64,000 nt of DNA from Acidovorax sp. MR-S7 (GCF_000400995.2 NZ_DF238916.1:1-64000), one strand, 5' to 3'; shown: positions 8,303 through 18,263, counted from the first letter of the stretch. Translations and numbers: made by a program. The notes: a model not told the origin generated them from the sequence alone.

Positions 8303-9103
8303 TCACGCCTGCTGCTTCCAGGCCGGCTGGCGCTTCTCCGCGAAGGCGCGTGCGCCCTCCTGCGCGGCCTCGTCCATCATGTTGACGGCCATGGTCTGCC
8401 CGGCGAGCTGGTAGGCGGCCGTGATGCCCAGCTCGCGCTGCTGGTACACCAGTGCCTTGCCCATGGCCACGGCCACGCGCGGCTTGTCCAGGATGGACTG
8501 CACGAGCTTCTCCACCTCGGCGTCCAGCGCCTCGGGCGCCACCACGCGGTTGACCAGCCCCCGCTCCAGCGCCGTGCGCGCGTCGATGAAGTCGCCCGTC
8601 AGCAGCATCTCCATGGCCTGCTTGGCCGGCACGTTGCGCACCAGCGGCACGCTGGGCGTGGCGCAGAACAGGCCGTAGTGGATGCCGCTGGTGGCGAAAC
8701 TCGCGGCGTCGCTGGCCACGGCCAGGTCGCACTGCGCGACGAGCTGGCAGCCCGCCGCCGTGGCCATGCCGTGCACGCGCGCGATCACCGGCACCGGCAA
8801 CTGATGGATGGCGAGCATCACGCGGCTGCACTGCGCAAAGAGCTGCTGGTAGTAGGCAAGCTCGGGGTTCTGCGCCATGTCCTTGAGGTTGTGCCCGGCG
8901 CAGAAGGCGCGGCCGCTGGCGGCCAGCACCACCACGCGCGCGGACTCGTCGCGCGCCACGCCGTCCAGCGCCTGCTGCAGGGCGGCGAGCATGTCGCTGC
9001 CCAGGGCGTTGAAACGGGCCGGGTCGTTCAGCGTGAGGGTGGCCACGCCGCGCGCATCGCGCGCAACGTGGAGCAGGGAATCGGTGGCGGTCATGGCGGT
9101 CAT
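8303..9103 (-). CDS. Enoyl-CoA hydratase/isomerase-family (crotonase) protein
   Basis: A 266-residue crotonase-fold protein. The oxyanion-hole segments are present (F-C-A-G-H-N-L near 66 and the M-A-T-A-A-G-C-Q-L region near 112). The two glutamates that act in true enoyl-CoA hydratases seem absent: the first position aligns with Gln in A-A-G-C-Q-L, and the second falls in S-G-I-H-Y-G. It therefore resembles the ECHDC3 subgroup, whose reaction is uncertain. The start may be ATG 9103 or ATG 9094; both keep the fold. It is followed by the MscS gene after 3 bases. The context is acyl-CoA metabolism. Confidence 0.82.
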   Translation of the reverse strand: MTAMTATDSLLHVARDARGVATLTLNDPARFNALGSDMLAALQQALDGVARDESARVVVLAASGRAFCAGHNLKDMAQNPELAYYQQLFAQCSRVMLAIHQLPVPVIARVHGMATAAGCQLVAQCDLAVASDAASFATSGIHYGLFCATPSVPLVRNVPAKQAMEMLLTGDFIDARTALERGLVNRVVAPEALDAEVEKLVQSILDKPRVAVAMGKALVYQQRELGITAAYQLAGQTMAVNMMDEAAQEGARAFAEKRQPAWKQQA

Positions 9104-9121
9104 TAGAGCGTGTTTACGATC

Positions 9122-10075
9122 CTACAGATCGGCGAGGACGCGGATGTGGGCCTCGACGCTGCGCGCCAGCGGCCCCATCATGTAGCCGCCCTCCAGGCAC
9201 GAGACGATGCGCTTGTTGGAAAAGCGCCGCGCCACGTCCTTGATGCGCATGGTGATCCAGGTGTAGTCCTGCTCGGTCAGGCCGAGCTGGCCCATGTCGT
9301 CCTCGCGGTGGGCGTCGAAGCCTGCGGAAACGAAGATCATCTCGGGCTTGAACTGCTCCAGGCGCGGCATCCAGACCATCTCGACGATGTCGCGCACGTC
9401 CATGCCCTTGGTATAGGCCGGCACGGGCACGTTGAGCATGTTGGGCGCGGGGTTCTGGTCGCCGCTGTAGGGGTAGAACGGGTGCTGGAAGATGCTGACC
9501 ATGAGCGCGCGCGGGTCGCCGGCCAGGATGTCCTCCGTGCCGTTGCCGTGGTGCACGTCGAAGTCCACCACCGCCACGCGCTGGAGGTTGTAGCGCTGCA
9601 GCGCGTACTTGGCGGCGACGGCCACGTTGTTGAAGAAGCAAAAGCCCATGGCCTTGTCGCGCGTGGCGTGGTGTCCGGGCGGGCGCACGCTGCAGAAGGC
9701 GTTCTCGATCTCGCCGGCCATCACCGCGTCGGTGGCCGCCAGCGCCGCACCCGCCGAACGCAGCGCGGCGGTCCAGGTGTGGCGGTTGATGGAGGTGTCG
9801 GTGTCGAGCTGCATGTGGGTCGGGCCGCCCGCGTCCTCTTCCTCGATGAGGCGGTCCGACAGGCCCCGCAGCGAGGCGATGTACATGCGGTCGTGGGCCA
9901 GTTCGATATCGGCCAGGGGAGCGAGCGGCACTTCGCGGTGGTCCAGCGCGTCGGCGATGCCGGTCACCAGCAGCCGGTCCTCGATGGCGTCCAGCCGTGC
10001 CGGGCATTCGGGGTGTCCTGGCCCCATCTCGTGCTTCCAGCAGTCGCGATGGGTGTAATAGCCCGTTTTGCTCAC
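9122..10075 (-). CDS. Histone deacetylase family hydrolase
   Basis: A zinc-dependent deacetylase/amidohydrolase of the arginase-deacetylase fold, about 317 residues. Visible motifs are H-P-E-C-P-A-R-L-D near the start, the catalytic P-G-H-H-A pair near 130, zinc ligands D and H in V-D-F-D-V-H-H-G-N-G-T near 165, and the third ligand in S-A-G-F-D-A-H near 255. Bacterial members hydrolyse acetylated polyamines or small amides; the substrate is unknown here. The start is uncertain: GTG 10075 is chosen (GAGACGGGG lies 5 bases upstream), but TTG 10081 and ATG 10120 are in frame, and the last would overlap the divergent moxR start. Confidence 0.85.
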   Translation of the reverse strand: MSKTGYYTHRDCWKHEMGPGHPECPARLDAIEDRLLVTGIADALDHREVPLAPLADIELAHDRMYIASLRGLSDRLIEEEDAGGPTHMQLDTDTSINRHTWTAALRSAGAALAATDAVMAGEIENAFCSVRPPGHHATRDKAMGFCFFNNVAVAAKYALQRYNLQRVAVVDFDVHHGNGTEDILAGDPRALMVSIFQHPFYPYSGDQNPAPNMLNVPVPAYTKGMDVRDIVEMVWMPRLEQFKPEMIFVSAGFDAHREDDMGQLGLTEQDYTWITMRIKDVARRFSNKRIVSCLEGGYMMGPLARSVEAHIRVLADL

Positions 10076-10118
10076 AGTCAACCCCGTCTCTCGTTCGTTT
10101 TTCGGATAACGTCGCGCC

Positions 10119-11038
<920 letters not shown>

Positions 11039-11039
<1 letters not shown>

Positions 11040-12010
11040 TGCGCGCCGCCCTCGCCGAGCGCTGGCGCCGCTGGTGGACCGCGCGCCTGCCGCGCACCGA
11101 CACGCTCACGCTCACCCAGCGCAACGTCTACATCCTGCCCACCGGCGCCGGGTGGATGCTGGCGCTCACGCTGCTGGTGCTGCTGGTGGCGTCGATCAAC
11201 TTCCAGCTCAACCTGGGCTACCTGCTCACCTTCCTGCTGGCCGGCAGCGTGGCCGTGGGCATGCACTTGTGCCACGCCACGCTGCGCGGCCTCACGCTGC
11301 ACCTGGCGGCGCCCGAGCCGCAGTTCCTGGGCAGCGCCACACTGCTGCAGGTGCAGCTGCACAACGCGCGGCGCACGCCGCGCCATGCCATCGCGGTGGC
11401 CGTGCACGGCGGCGGCCGCGCCACCGAATGGGTCTGGAGCGACGTGCCCGCCGGCGGCAGTGCCAGCGTGCAGGTGGCCTTCCGGCCCGAGCGGCGCGGG
11501 CTGCAGGACGTGCCCACGCTCACGGCGCAGACGCTCTACCCGCTGGGCACCTTCCGCGTGTGGGCGCTGTGGCGCCCGGCCGCGCAGGTGCTGGTCTACC
11601 CGCGCCCCGAGGTGCCCGCCCCGCCCCTGCCCCCCGGCGAGCCGCGCGCCGGCAGCGGCGGCAGCGCCCAGGCGCGCGGCGCGGGTGAATTCGATGGCGT
11701 GCGCGCCTACCGCCGCGGCGACCCGCTCAAGCTGGTGGTGTGGAAGAAAGCCGCCCAGGCGCTGGCCACCGGCACCGGCGACATGGTGAGCCGCGACGCC
11801 CAGCAGGCCCAGCGCCACGAACTCTGGCTGGACGCCGCCGCCACCGGACTGCACGACCCCGAGGCGCGCATCGCCCGCCTGGCCGCCTGGGTGCTGCAGG
11901 CCGACCGCCTGGGCGTGGACTACGGCCTGCGCCTGCCGGGCCAGTCCATCGGCCAGGGCAGCGGCGCGGCCCACCGCCACCGCTGCCTGGAAGCCCTGGC
12001 CCTGCATTAA
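11039..12010 (+). CDS. DUF58 domain-containing membrane-anchored protein
   Basis: A 323-residue protein with a basic N-terminus, two adjacent transmembrane helices (about 39-55 and 60-76), and a soluble part ending in a DUF58 domain. The diagnostic motif E-F-D-G-V-R-A-Y-R-R-G-D-P-L-K-L-V-V-W-K lies near 220-240, followed by a vWA-like fold. DUF58 proteins partner with MoxR ATPases. The start overlaps the moxR stop by one base, indicating translational coupling. The next gene begins 8 bases after its stop. Confidence 0.9.
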
Positions 12011-12012
12011 GA

Positions 12013-12070
12013 ACGAAAATGGCCTCCAGCCCAATACCAACAAGCGCGAGCAGCTATCACAAAGGTAGCA
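12013..12070. repeat. Dispersed palindromic repeat, copy 2 (inside transglutaminase 5' end)
   Basis: On the minus strand this reads GATAGCTGCTCGCGCTTG - spacer - GGGCTGGAGGCCATTTTCG, matching both arms of the repeat family though the second GCGCT core is degraded. It supplies the start codon region and the first 17 codons of the transglutaminase gene (ATG at 12019). This appears to be a repeat that has been absorbed into the coding sequence. Confidence 0.75.
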
Positions 12071-14103
12071 CCCTCGCCCACCTGCCGCGCGATGCGCGCG
12101 ACACGCTGTTCCTGCTGGCCGTCGTGGCCTGCTGCATCGGCCCGCTGGCGGGCCACCTGCCGGCCTGGACCATCGCGCTGGCCATCGCGCTGCTGGCCTG
12201 GCGCGGCTGGCTGGCCTGGCGCGCGCGGCCGCTGCCCGGGCGCTGGGTGGTAGGCGCGCTGCTGGCGCTGGCCGTGGGGCTGACGCTGCTCACGCACCGC
12301 ACCATCGTCGGCACGGAGGCGGGCGTCACCCTCATCGTCATGCTGCTGGCGCTCAAGACGCTGGAGCTGCGCGCGCGGCGCGACGCCATGGTGGTGTTCT
12401 TCCTGGGCTTCTTCACGCTGCTGGCCAACTTCCTGTTCTCGCAGTCGCTCGCCACCGCCGCCGCCATGCTGGTGGCGCTGCTGGGCCTGCTCACGGCCCT
12501 GGTCAACGCCCACCTGCCCGTGGGCCGCCCGCCGCTGGCGCAATCGATGCGCACGGCCGCGCGCATGGCGCTGCTGGGCGCGCCCATCATGCTGGCGCTC
12601 TTCCTGCTGTTCCCGCGCATGGCGCCGCTGTGGGGGGTACCCGCCGAAACGCTGGCCGGACGCAGCGGCCTCGCGGGGCAGATGAGCATCGGCAGCATGG
12701 CCTCGCTGGTGCTCGACGACAGCGTGGCCCTGCGCGTGCGCTTCCTTACCCCCGACGGCAGCCCCGGCGGGGAGCCTCCGCCGCAAAGCAGCCTGTACTT
12801 CCGCGGCCCCGTGCTCACGGCCTTCAACGGGCGCGAGTGGTACGCCCTCTCGCAGCCCGAGGCGCGCGCCATCACCTGGGCCAGCCCCACGCCCGCGCAC
12901 CTGCAGGTGGAAGGCGAGCCGCTGCGCTACGAGGTCACGCTGGAGCCCAGCCGCCGCCCCTGGCTGCTCACGCTGGATGCCGCGCGGGAGCGCCCCGAGC
13001 TGCCCCAGGGCACCTGGGCGCTGATGTCACCCGAGCTGCAATGGATGGCCTCGCGCCCCGTCCTCAGCGTGCTGCGCTACCGTGCCGAGAGCCACCTGCG
13101 CTTCACCCACGGCCCGCAGCGCCGCACGCCCGAGATGCGCGCCTACGTGCAGCTGCCTCCCGGACTGAACCCGCGCACCCAGGCCCTGGCCCGGCAGATG
13201 CAGGCCGACCCGCAACTGGCGGCCGGCGGCGCGCAGGCCTATGTGGACGCCGCCCTCGCGCGGCTGCGCACCGGCGGCTACACCTACACGCTGGAACCCG
13301 GCGTGTACGGCGAGCACACGGCCGACGACTTCTGGTTCGACCGCAAGGAGGGCTTCTGCGAGCACATCGCCTCGGCCTTCGTCGTGCTGATGCGCGCCCT
13401 GGACGTACCCGCGCGCATCGTCACCGGCTACCAGGGCGGGCAGATGAACGCGATCGACGGCTACTGGACCGTGCGCCAGAGCGATGCCCACGCCTGGGCC
13501 GAGGTCTGGCAGGAAGGCCGCGGCTGGCTGCGCGTTGACCCCACGGGTGCCATCGCCCCCGACCGCGTGGGCCTGTTCCAGCGCCTGCAGGCGCCGCGCG
13601 GCGTGTTCGGCACGGCCATGGACGCTGTGGTCGGCCGCACGATGGTGCAGCACCTGCGCGCTGCCTGGGAGGCCATGAACAACGGCTGGAACCAGTGGGT
13701 GCTCAACTACACGCAAGGGCGCCAGCTCGACCTGCTCAAGTCGCTGGGCATGCAATCGCCCAGCGCGCAGGACCTGGTGCGCCTCATGGGCGTGCTGGCC
13801 GCGCTGGCTGCCGCCGGCGGTGTGCTCTGGGCCGCCTGGGAGCGCCGCCGCCACGACCCCTGGCAGCGCCTGCTGCTGCAGGCGCGCACCCGCCTGGCCC
13901 GCGCGGGCCTGCCGCTCCCCCCGCACACGCCGCCGCGCAGCATGGCCCGGCAGGCGCGCGAGCGCTTCGGCCCGCCGGCCGAGCCTGCCGCCCAATGGCT
14001 GCTGCGCGTGGAGCAGGCCCGCTACGCCCCCCGGCCCGCCACCGCCCTCACCTCCCTGCGGCGCGAACTGCGCCGCCTGCCCTGGCCTGCCCCCGCACCA
14101 TGA
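12019..14103 (+). CDS. TgpA-like transglutaminase (DUF3488 / transglutaminase / DUF4129)
   Basis: A 694-residue inner-membrane protein. About six transmembrane helices (20-200) form the DUF3488 part. A periplasmic transglutaminase-like domain (about 380-515) has the triad Cys447 (E-G-F-C-E-H), His491 (S-D-A-H-A-W-A) and Asp507 (R-V-D-P-T-G). A last transmembrane helix lies near 590-607, and a DUF4129 tail follows. It resembles Pseudomonas TgpA, an essential membrane transglutaminase encoded with MoxR and DUF58 genes. The first 17 codons come from a dispersed repeat, and only a weak ribosome site precedes ATG 12019. The 3' end overlaps mltB (ATGA). Confidence 0.9.
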   Translation: MASSPIPTSASSYHKGSTLAHLPRDARDTLFLLAVVACCIGPLAGHLPAWTIALAIALLAWRGWLAWRARPLPGRWVVGALLALAVGLTLLTHRTIVGTEAGVTLIVMLLALKTLELRARRDAMVVFFLGFFTLLANFLFSQSLATAAAMLVALLGLLTALVNAHLPVGRPPLAQSMRTAARMALLGAPIMLALFLLFPRMAPLWGVPAETLAGRSGLAGQMSIGSMASLVLDDSVALRVRFLTPDGSPGGEPPPQSSLYFRGPVLTAFNGREWYALSQPEARAITWASPTPAHLQVEGEPLRYEVTLEPSRRPWLLTLDAARERPELPQGTWALMSPELQWMASRPVLSVLRYRAESHLRFTHGPQRRTPEMRAYVQLPPGLNPRTQALARQMQADPQLAAGGAQAYVDAALARLRTGGYTYTLEPGVYGEHTADDFWFDRKEGFCEHIASAFVVLMRALDVPARIVTGYQGGQMNAIDGYWTVRQSDAHAWAEVWQEGRGWLRVDPTGAIAPDRVGLFQRLQAPRGVFGTAMDAVVGRTMVQHLRAAWEAMNNGWNQWVLNYTQGRQLDLLKSLGMQSPSAQDLVRLMGVLAALAAAGGVLWAAWERRRHDPWQRLLLQARTRLARAGLPLPPHTPPRSMARQARERFGPPAEPAAQWLLRVEQARYAPRPATALTSLRRELRRLPWPAPAP

Positions 14104-15191
14104 ACGCCGCGATCCGAAACGCTATTCTTACAATAGCTGCTTGCGCTTTCTCCATAAGCGCTACAGCCCAAAAGACCCCAAAAAAGCCCGCACCGGCCTA
14201 CCACTACGCTGAAAGCGCCCAGGCCATGCAGTTCGCCGACGACCTGGCCGAGCGCCGCGGCCTGGACCGCGAATGGGTACGCCAGGCCATCGGCCAGGCC
14301 CGCCTGCTGCCGCAGGTGCCGCGCCTCGTGCTGCCGCCACCCAAGGGCACGCCGAAGAACTGGACCGCCTACCGCGCGCGCTTCGTCGAGCCCATCCGCA
14401 TCCGCGCGGGCGTGCGCTTCTGGCAGGCCCATGCCGAGGCGCTGGCGCGCGCGGAGCGCGAATACGGCGTGCCGGCCGGCCTCATCGTCGGCATCATCGG
14501 CGTGGAAACGCTGTACGGCCAGCAGATGGGGAGCCTGCGCGTCATCGACTCCCTCGCCACGCTGGCCTTCGATTTCCCCGCCGCCCACCCGCGCGCCGCC
14601 GAGCGCCAGGCCTTCTTCGCGCGCGAGCTGGAGCAGTTCCTCACCCTCATGGACCGCACCGGCATCGACCCGCACGCGCCGCGCGGCAGCTATGCCGGCG
14701 CCATGGGCCTGGGCCAGTTCATGCCGTCGAGCTGGGCACGCTACGCGGTCGACTTCGACGGCGACGGCCGCATCGACCTGTGGAACAGCCCCGTGGACGC
14801 CATCGGCTCCGTGGCCCACTATTTCGTGGGCCACGGCTGGAAGACCGGCATGCCGACGCACTACGCCGTGGCGTTCGACACCGACCCGGCGCGGGTGCAG
14901 CTGGACACCCTGCTCGCCCCCGACATCCTGCCCAGCTTCAGCGCTGCCCGCATGGCCGCACTGGGTGCGGTACTGGACGCCGAAGGCAGCCAGCATGCCG
15001 GCCCGCTGGCGCTGGTGGAATTGCAAAACGGCGCCGCGCCGCCCAGCTACGTCGCGGGCACGGAGAACTTCTACGCCGTCACGCGCTACAACTGGTCGAG
15101 CTACTACGCGCTGGCGGTGATCGAGCTGGGCCGCGCCGTGGCAGCCGCCCTGCCTGCTTCCGCCCGTACCGCATCCCGGGAGTCCCCATGA
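14100..15191 (+). CDS. mltB: Lytic murein transglycosylase B
   Basis: A 363-residue MltB-type transglycosylase that cleaves glycan strands with formation of 1,6-anhydromuramic ends in the periplasm. The catalytic Glu136 lies in G-V-E-T-L-Y-G-Q, followed by S-Y-A-G-A-M-G-L-G-Q-F-M-P and the D-G-D-G-R-I-D-L-W loop of the family. The signal sequence (residues 1-23) is short: I-A-A-C at 12-15 fits a lipobox, while A-T-A before Gln24 fits signal peptidase I. That whole region is encoded by a dispersed repeat. Start overlaps the transglutaminase stop (ATGA at 14100-14103) and its stop overlaps the next start, so the operon is translationally coupled. Confidence 0.92.
   Translation: MNAAIRNAILTIAACAFSISATAQKTPKKPAPAYHYAESAQAMQFADDLAERRGLDREWVRQAIGQARLLPQVPRLVLPPPKGTPKNWTAYRARFVEPIRIRAGVRFWQAHAEALARAEREYGVPAGLIVGIIGVETLYGQQMGSLRVIDSLATLAFDFPAAHPRAAERQAFFARELEQFLTLMDRTGIDPHAPRGSYAGAMGLGQFMPSSWARYAVDFDGDGRIDLWNSPVDAIGSVAHYFVGHGWKTGMPTHYAVAFDTDPARVQLDTLLAPDILPSFSAARMAALGAVLDAEGSQHAGPLALVELQNGAAPPSYVAGTENFYAVTRYNWSSYYALAVIELGRAVAAALPASARTASRESP
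14127..14176. repeat. Dispersed palindromic repeat, copy 3 (inside mltB signal sequence)
   Basis: Reads ACAATAGCTGCTTGCGCTTT - spacer - ATAAGCGCTACAGCCCAAAA, a close match to the family in both arms. It is in frame with mltB and encodes residues 10 to about 26, which form the hydrophobic core and cleavage region of the signal peptide. Confidence 0.88.
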
Positions 15192-16207
15192 TCCTGCACC
15201 GCTCCCGCAGGCCGCTCGCGCACCACGCGGCCTGGCTGCTGGCTGCGCCCCTGGCCTGGCATGCGGCGTTCGCGCAGACGCCGGCCGCCCCGGCCACGCC
15301 CCCCGCGGCCGCCGCATCCGCGCCGCAGCCACCCGCAACGCCGGCCAGCGCGCACACGCTCGCCGGGCTGTTCGAGGACGAAGGCCTGCCCGCCCGCCTG
15401 GCCGCGTCGTTCGACCAGATCGACGCCCGCTACGCCCCGCGCCCCGACGACGAAGCCGATCCGCAGCGCCGCGCGCGCAAGCAGCGCCTGCACGCCGAGC
15501 TCTCCCCCTGGCTGCGCGCGCAATTCGACTGGAGCACCCGCCTGCTGCCTATGGCCACCGCCGCCTACCAGCGCGTATTGAGCGAAGACGAGGCACAGGC
15601 CCTGCGCGCCTATTACCGCACGCCCGCAGGGCAAACCTTCGTGCGCCAGGCCCTGCCCGCCGTCGAGGCAGCGCAGGCCGCGCTGGCGCAGCACATCCAC
15701 GCCCAGGTCCTGGCCTGGCAGCAGGCGGCGGTGGCCGGAGCCGGGCCTCTCGCGGACGCCGACGCCCCTGCGCCCCGCAGCGACCACGAGCGCCAGGCGG
15801 GCGAACTCATCCTGCTGCTCGCACCGGGCGAGACCTACCGCAAGCTGGTGCAGGCCAAGGTGCAGGCGCTGGAATCCATCGAACCACACTGGCCCCCCGA
15901 AACCACGCGCCCCCAGCAGGCCGCGTGGCGCCAGCAGATTTCCGCCCGCGTGCGCGCCTTCGAGGCGCGCCACGCCCTGCCGGTGCTGGCTCAGGCGGTG
16001 GCCGCGCGCATCCCGCCCGGGGAGCTGGCCGCGCTGCTCGCCGCGGAGCGCACGCCCGCCCGCGCCGCGCAGCGCGCACGCACCAGCCTGGCGGCGCAGG
16101 CCCTGCAGAAGGACCTGCAGGACTGGCAGCGCCAGGAGCTGCTGCCGGCGATCCAAGGCCGGATCCTGGAGGCCCTGCGCGACGAAGCAGGCGCGCGCAA
16201 GCCCTGA
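15188..16207 (+). CDS. DUF2059 domain-containing exported protein
   Basis: A 339-residue protein with a signal peptide (basic H-R-S-R-R-P start, hydrophobic stretch, A-F-A-Q cleavage near residue 29) followed by an Ala/Pro-rich linker. A DUF2059-like segment lies near 100-185 (S-E-D-E-A-Q-A-L-R-A-Y-Y-R-T-P-A-G), and a second helical half has a weaker repeat of the same pattern. The function of DUF2059 is unknown; it is a periplasmic helical domain. The gene is the last of the moxR operon and overlaps mltB by ATGA, suggesting a role with the envelope proteins encoded upstream. Confidence 0.75.
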   Translation: MILHRSRRPLAHHAAWLLAAPLAWHAAFAQTPAAPATPPAAAASAPQPPATPASAHTLAGLFEDEGLPARLAASFDQIDARYAPRPDDEADPQRRARKQRLHAELSPWLRAQFDWSTRLLPMATAAYQRVLSEDEAQALRAYYRTPAGQTFVRQALPAVEAAQAALAQHIHAQVLAWQQAAVAGAGPLADADAPAPRSDHERQAGELILLLAPGETYRKLVQAKVQALESIEPHWPPETTRPQQAAWRQQISARVRAFEARHALPVLAQAVAARIPPGELAALLAAERTPARAAQRARTSLAAQALQKDLQDWQRQELLPAIQGRILEALRDEAGARKP

Positions 16208-16219
16208 CGTCGCCGGGCG

Positions 16220-17521
16220 TCAGAGCCGCTGCATCTGGCAGGCGTGCGGCATCTCGGCCTGCGCGGCCGTGAGCTGGCGCACCACGCGGAAGCCGTAGCC
16301 CGAGCCTTCCACGTCGAACTGCACGCCCGGCGCGCCGCGCCGGTCCATCACGCCCACGACGAGCTGCTGCTGGAACTGGTGGTCCGCCGCGCGCATGGCC
16401 CCCGCCTGGCCCGCGAGCTGGACGCTGGCTTTCTCCAGTGCGTGCGCGACGGCCGTCGCGTCGGTGCTGCCGGCACGCTCGATAGACTGGGCCAGGGATT
16501 CGACCATGAGCTGCATGCGCATGTGCACGTAGTCGTCCTGCGGCTTGGGGAAGCGCGCGCGGAACGCGCGGTAGAACGCCTCGCTGCCCTGCGTGGGCAC
16601 GTTGGGCAGCCAGTCGGCCACCGCCACCACCTTGCCCACGCCCGCCTCGCCCAGCGCGGCGGGCGCGCCCAGGGCGTTGCCGTAGAAGGTGTAGAACATG
16701 CCGTCGTAGCCCACCTCGCGCGCGGCCTTGACGAGCAGCGTGAGGTCGTTGCCCCAGTTGCCGGTGATGACGGCCTGCGCGCCGCTGGCCTTGATCTTCA
16801 CGGCGTAGGGCGCGAAGTCCTTCACGCGGCCCACGGGGTGCAGCTCGTCGCCCACCACGGCCACGTCGGGCCGCTGGCTCGCGAGCTGGCGCCGGGCCTC
16901 GCGCAGCACGGCCTGGCCGAAGCTGTAGTCCTGGCCGATGAGGTAGACGTTCCTGACGCTCCTGTCCTCGCGGATCACCTGCATCAGCGCGGCCATGCGC
17001 ATGTCGGCATGGGGGTCGAAGCGGAAGTGCCAGAAGCTGCACTTCTCGTTGGTCAGCGCGGGATCGACGGCAGAGTAGTTCAGGAACACCACGCGCCGCT
17101 GCGGGTCGCGCTGGTTGTGCTTGTTGACGGCCTCGACCAGCGCCGCGGCCGTCGCGGACGAGTTGCCCTGCATGACGAAGCGCGCACCGTCGTCGATGGC
17201 CGCGCGCAGGGCCGACAGCGCCTCCTCGTTCGTGCCCTTGCTGTCGTAGCGCGTGAGGACCAGCGGGCGGGCGCCGCCCTCGGCCGATGGCAGCTGCACG
17301 CCGCCGCGCGCGTTCACGCGCTCCATGGCCCAGGCGATGTTGCGGAACACCGCCTCGCCCGTGTTGGCGAAGCTGCCCGACAGGCTTTCGACCAATGCCA
17401 CCTTGATGGGCGCGCCTGCGGGCTGCGCGGCGGTGGTGGTTTGCGCCGGCAACGGCGCGGCGGCGGCCCCGAGGGCCCATGCGCAGGCGACGGCGGCCTG
17501 GCGGCGGGAGATGGACATCAT
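16220..17521 (-). CDS. Branched-chain-amino-acid-type ABC transporter substrate-binding protein
   Basis: A 433-residue periplasmic binding protein of the type I fold (Peripla_BP_6), with a Tat-like/Sec signal (S-R-R-Q-A-A near 5, cleavage after A-Q near 27). The mature start is I-K-V-A-L-V-E-S-L-S-G-S-F-A-N-T-G. The N-S-S-A-T-A-A-A-L motif near 120 and Y-S-F-G-Q-A near 200 mark the two lobes. No permease or ATPase genes are adjacent, so it is an orphan binding protein that may serve a transporter encoded elsewhere. The ligand is not predictable. Two ATGs in tandem (17521 and 17518) are possible starts. Confidence 0.82.
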   Translation of the reverse strand: MMSISRRQAAVACAWALGAAAAPLPAQTTTAAQPAGAPIKVALVESLSGSFANTGEAVFRNIAWAMERVNARGGVQLPSAEGGARPLVLTRYDSKGTNEEALSALRAAIDDGARFVMQGNSSATAAALVEAVNKHNQRDPQRRVVFLNYSAVDPALTNEKCSFWHFRFDPHADMRMAALMQVIREDRSVRNVYLIGQDYSFGQAVLREARRQLASQRPDVAVVGDELHPVGRVKDFAPYAVKIKASGAQAVITGNWGNDLTLLVKAAREVGYDGMFYTFYGNALGAPAALGEAGVGKVVAVADWLPNVPTQGSEAFYRAFRARFPKPQDDYVHMRMQLMVESLAQSIERAGSTDATAVAHALEKASVQLAGQAGAMRAADHQFQQQLVVGVMDRRGAPGVQFDVEGSGYGFRVVRQLTAAQAEMPHACQMQRL

Positions 17522-17603
17522 GCGTGCGAGAAGAAAGGAACGGAGCGGTGCTGCGCAGCGGTTGCGGTGCGAAGACCCCAGGACGATGGGAAGGCGCTGC
17601 CGC

Positions 17604-18263
17604 CTACTCGGCCGGCGGCAGCTCGGTGCCGCGGTCCACGGCCTCGCGCTCCTGCAAAGGCACGGGATGGGCCGTGGCCGGGCGCAGGTCGGGCAGCACG
17701 CCCACGTAGCGCTCGAAGATCTGGAAGAAGCGCTCGTAGAACTGCGCGTCCGTGACGGTTTCGCTGCCCACCTTGACCAGCGTGTCGTCGGTGGCGCTCA
17801 CCGGCAGCGACACCGAGCCGATGGCCCCGACCCCCAGCGAGGCGGAGTTGTTGATCTTCTTGATCACGTAGCGGTCCTGCAGCGCGCTGGCGAAGGCCGA
17901 GGTGCGCGTGTCGCCCAGCCCCTCGGGGGCGCAGACGATGCGCATCTCCACCTCGTAGTGCACGTCGGTGTGCGGCTGGTAGTACTTGCGGCCGGCGACC
18001 AGTTCGCTGGTGGCGGTGTGCACCAGGTAGCCCTGGCTCAGCAGCGCGCGGCGCGCAGCCTCGCAGGTGCGCTCCTGCGAGGCGCCAATGTGGCGCGTGT
18101 GGATGCTGGCACCGTCGAAGTCGTTCGGCGTGAAGGCCAGGTTGCGGTCCAGCCCGGGCATGGACTCCGGCATGCGCGCGCAGCCCGACAGCAGCGCAGC
18201 GGCCAGCAGCAGAAGGGAAAAGGGAGCAAGCGGACGAGGGGAACGGCGTCGGGAACGGTTCAC
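17604..18263 (-). CDS. DUF2242 domain lipoprotein
   Basis: A protein of about 219 residues with a basic N-terminus (N-R-S-R-R-R), hydrophobic stretch and lipobox L-L-S-G-C, so a probable outer-membrane lipoprotein. The C-rich-poor soluble part matches my memory of DUF2242, a betaproteobacterial family of unknown function (K-K-I-N-N-S-A-S-L-G near the middle, Y-E-R-F-F-Q-I-F-E-R toward the end). GTG 18263 is preferred because it gives a compact signal peptide; ATG 18299 is an in-frame alternative. Neither has a good ribosome site. It sits between the orphan binding protein and tsaD. Confidence 0.65.
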   Translation of the reverse strand: MNRSRRRSPRPLAPFSLLLLAAALLSGCARMPESMPGLDRNLAFTPNDFDGASIHTRHIGASQERTCEAARRALLSQGYLVHTATSELVAGRKYYQPHTDVHYEVEMRIVCAPEGLGDTRTSAFASALQDRYVIKKINNSASLGVGAIGSVSLPVSATDDTLVKVGSETVTDAQFYERFFQIFERYVGVLPDLRPATAHPVPLQEREAVDRGTELPPAE

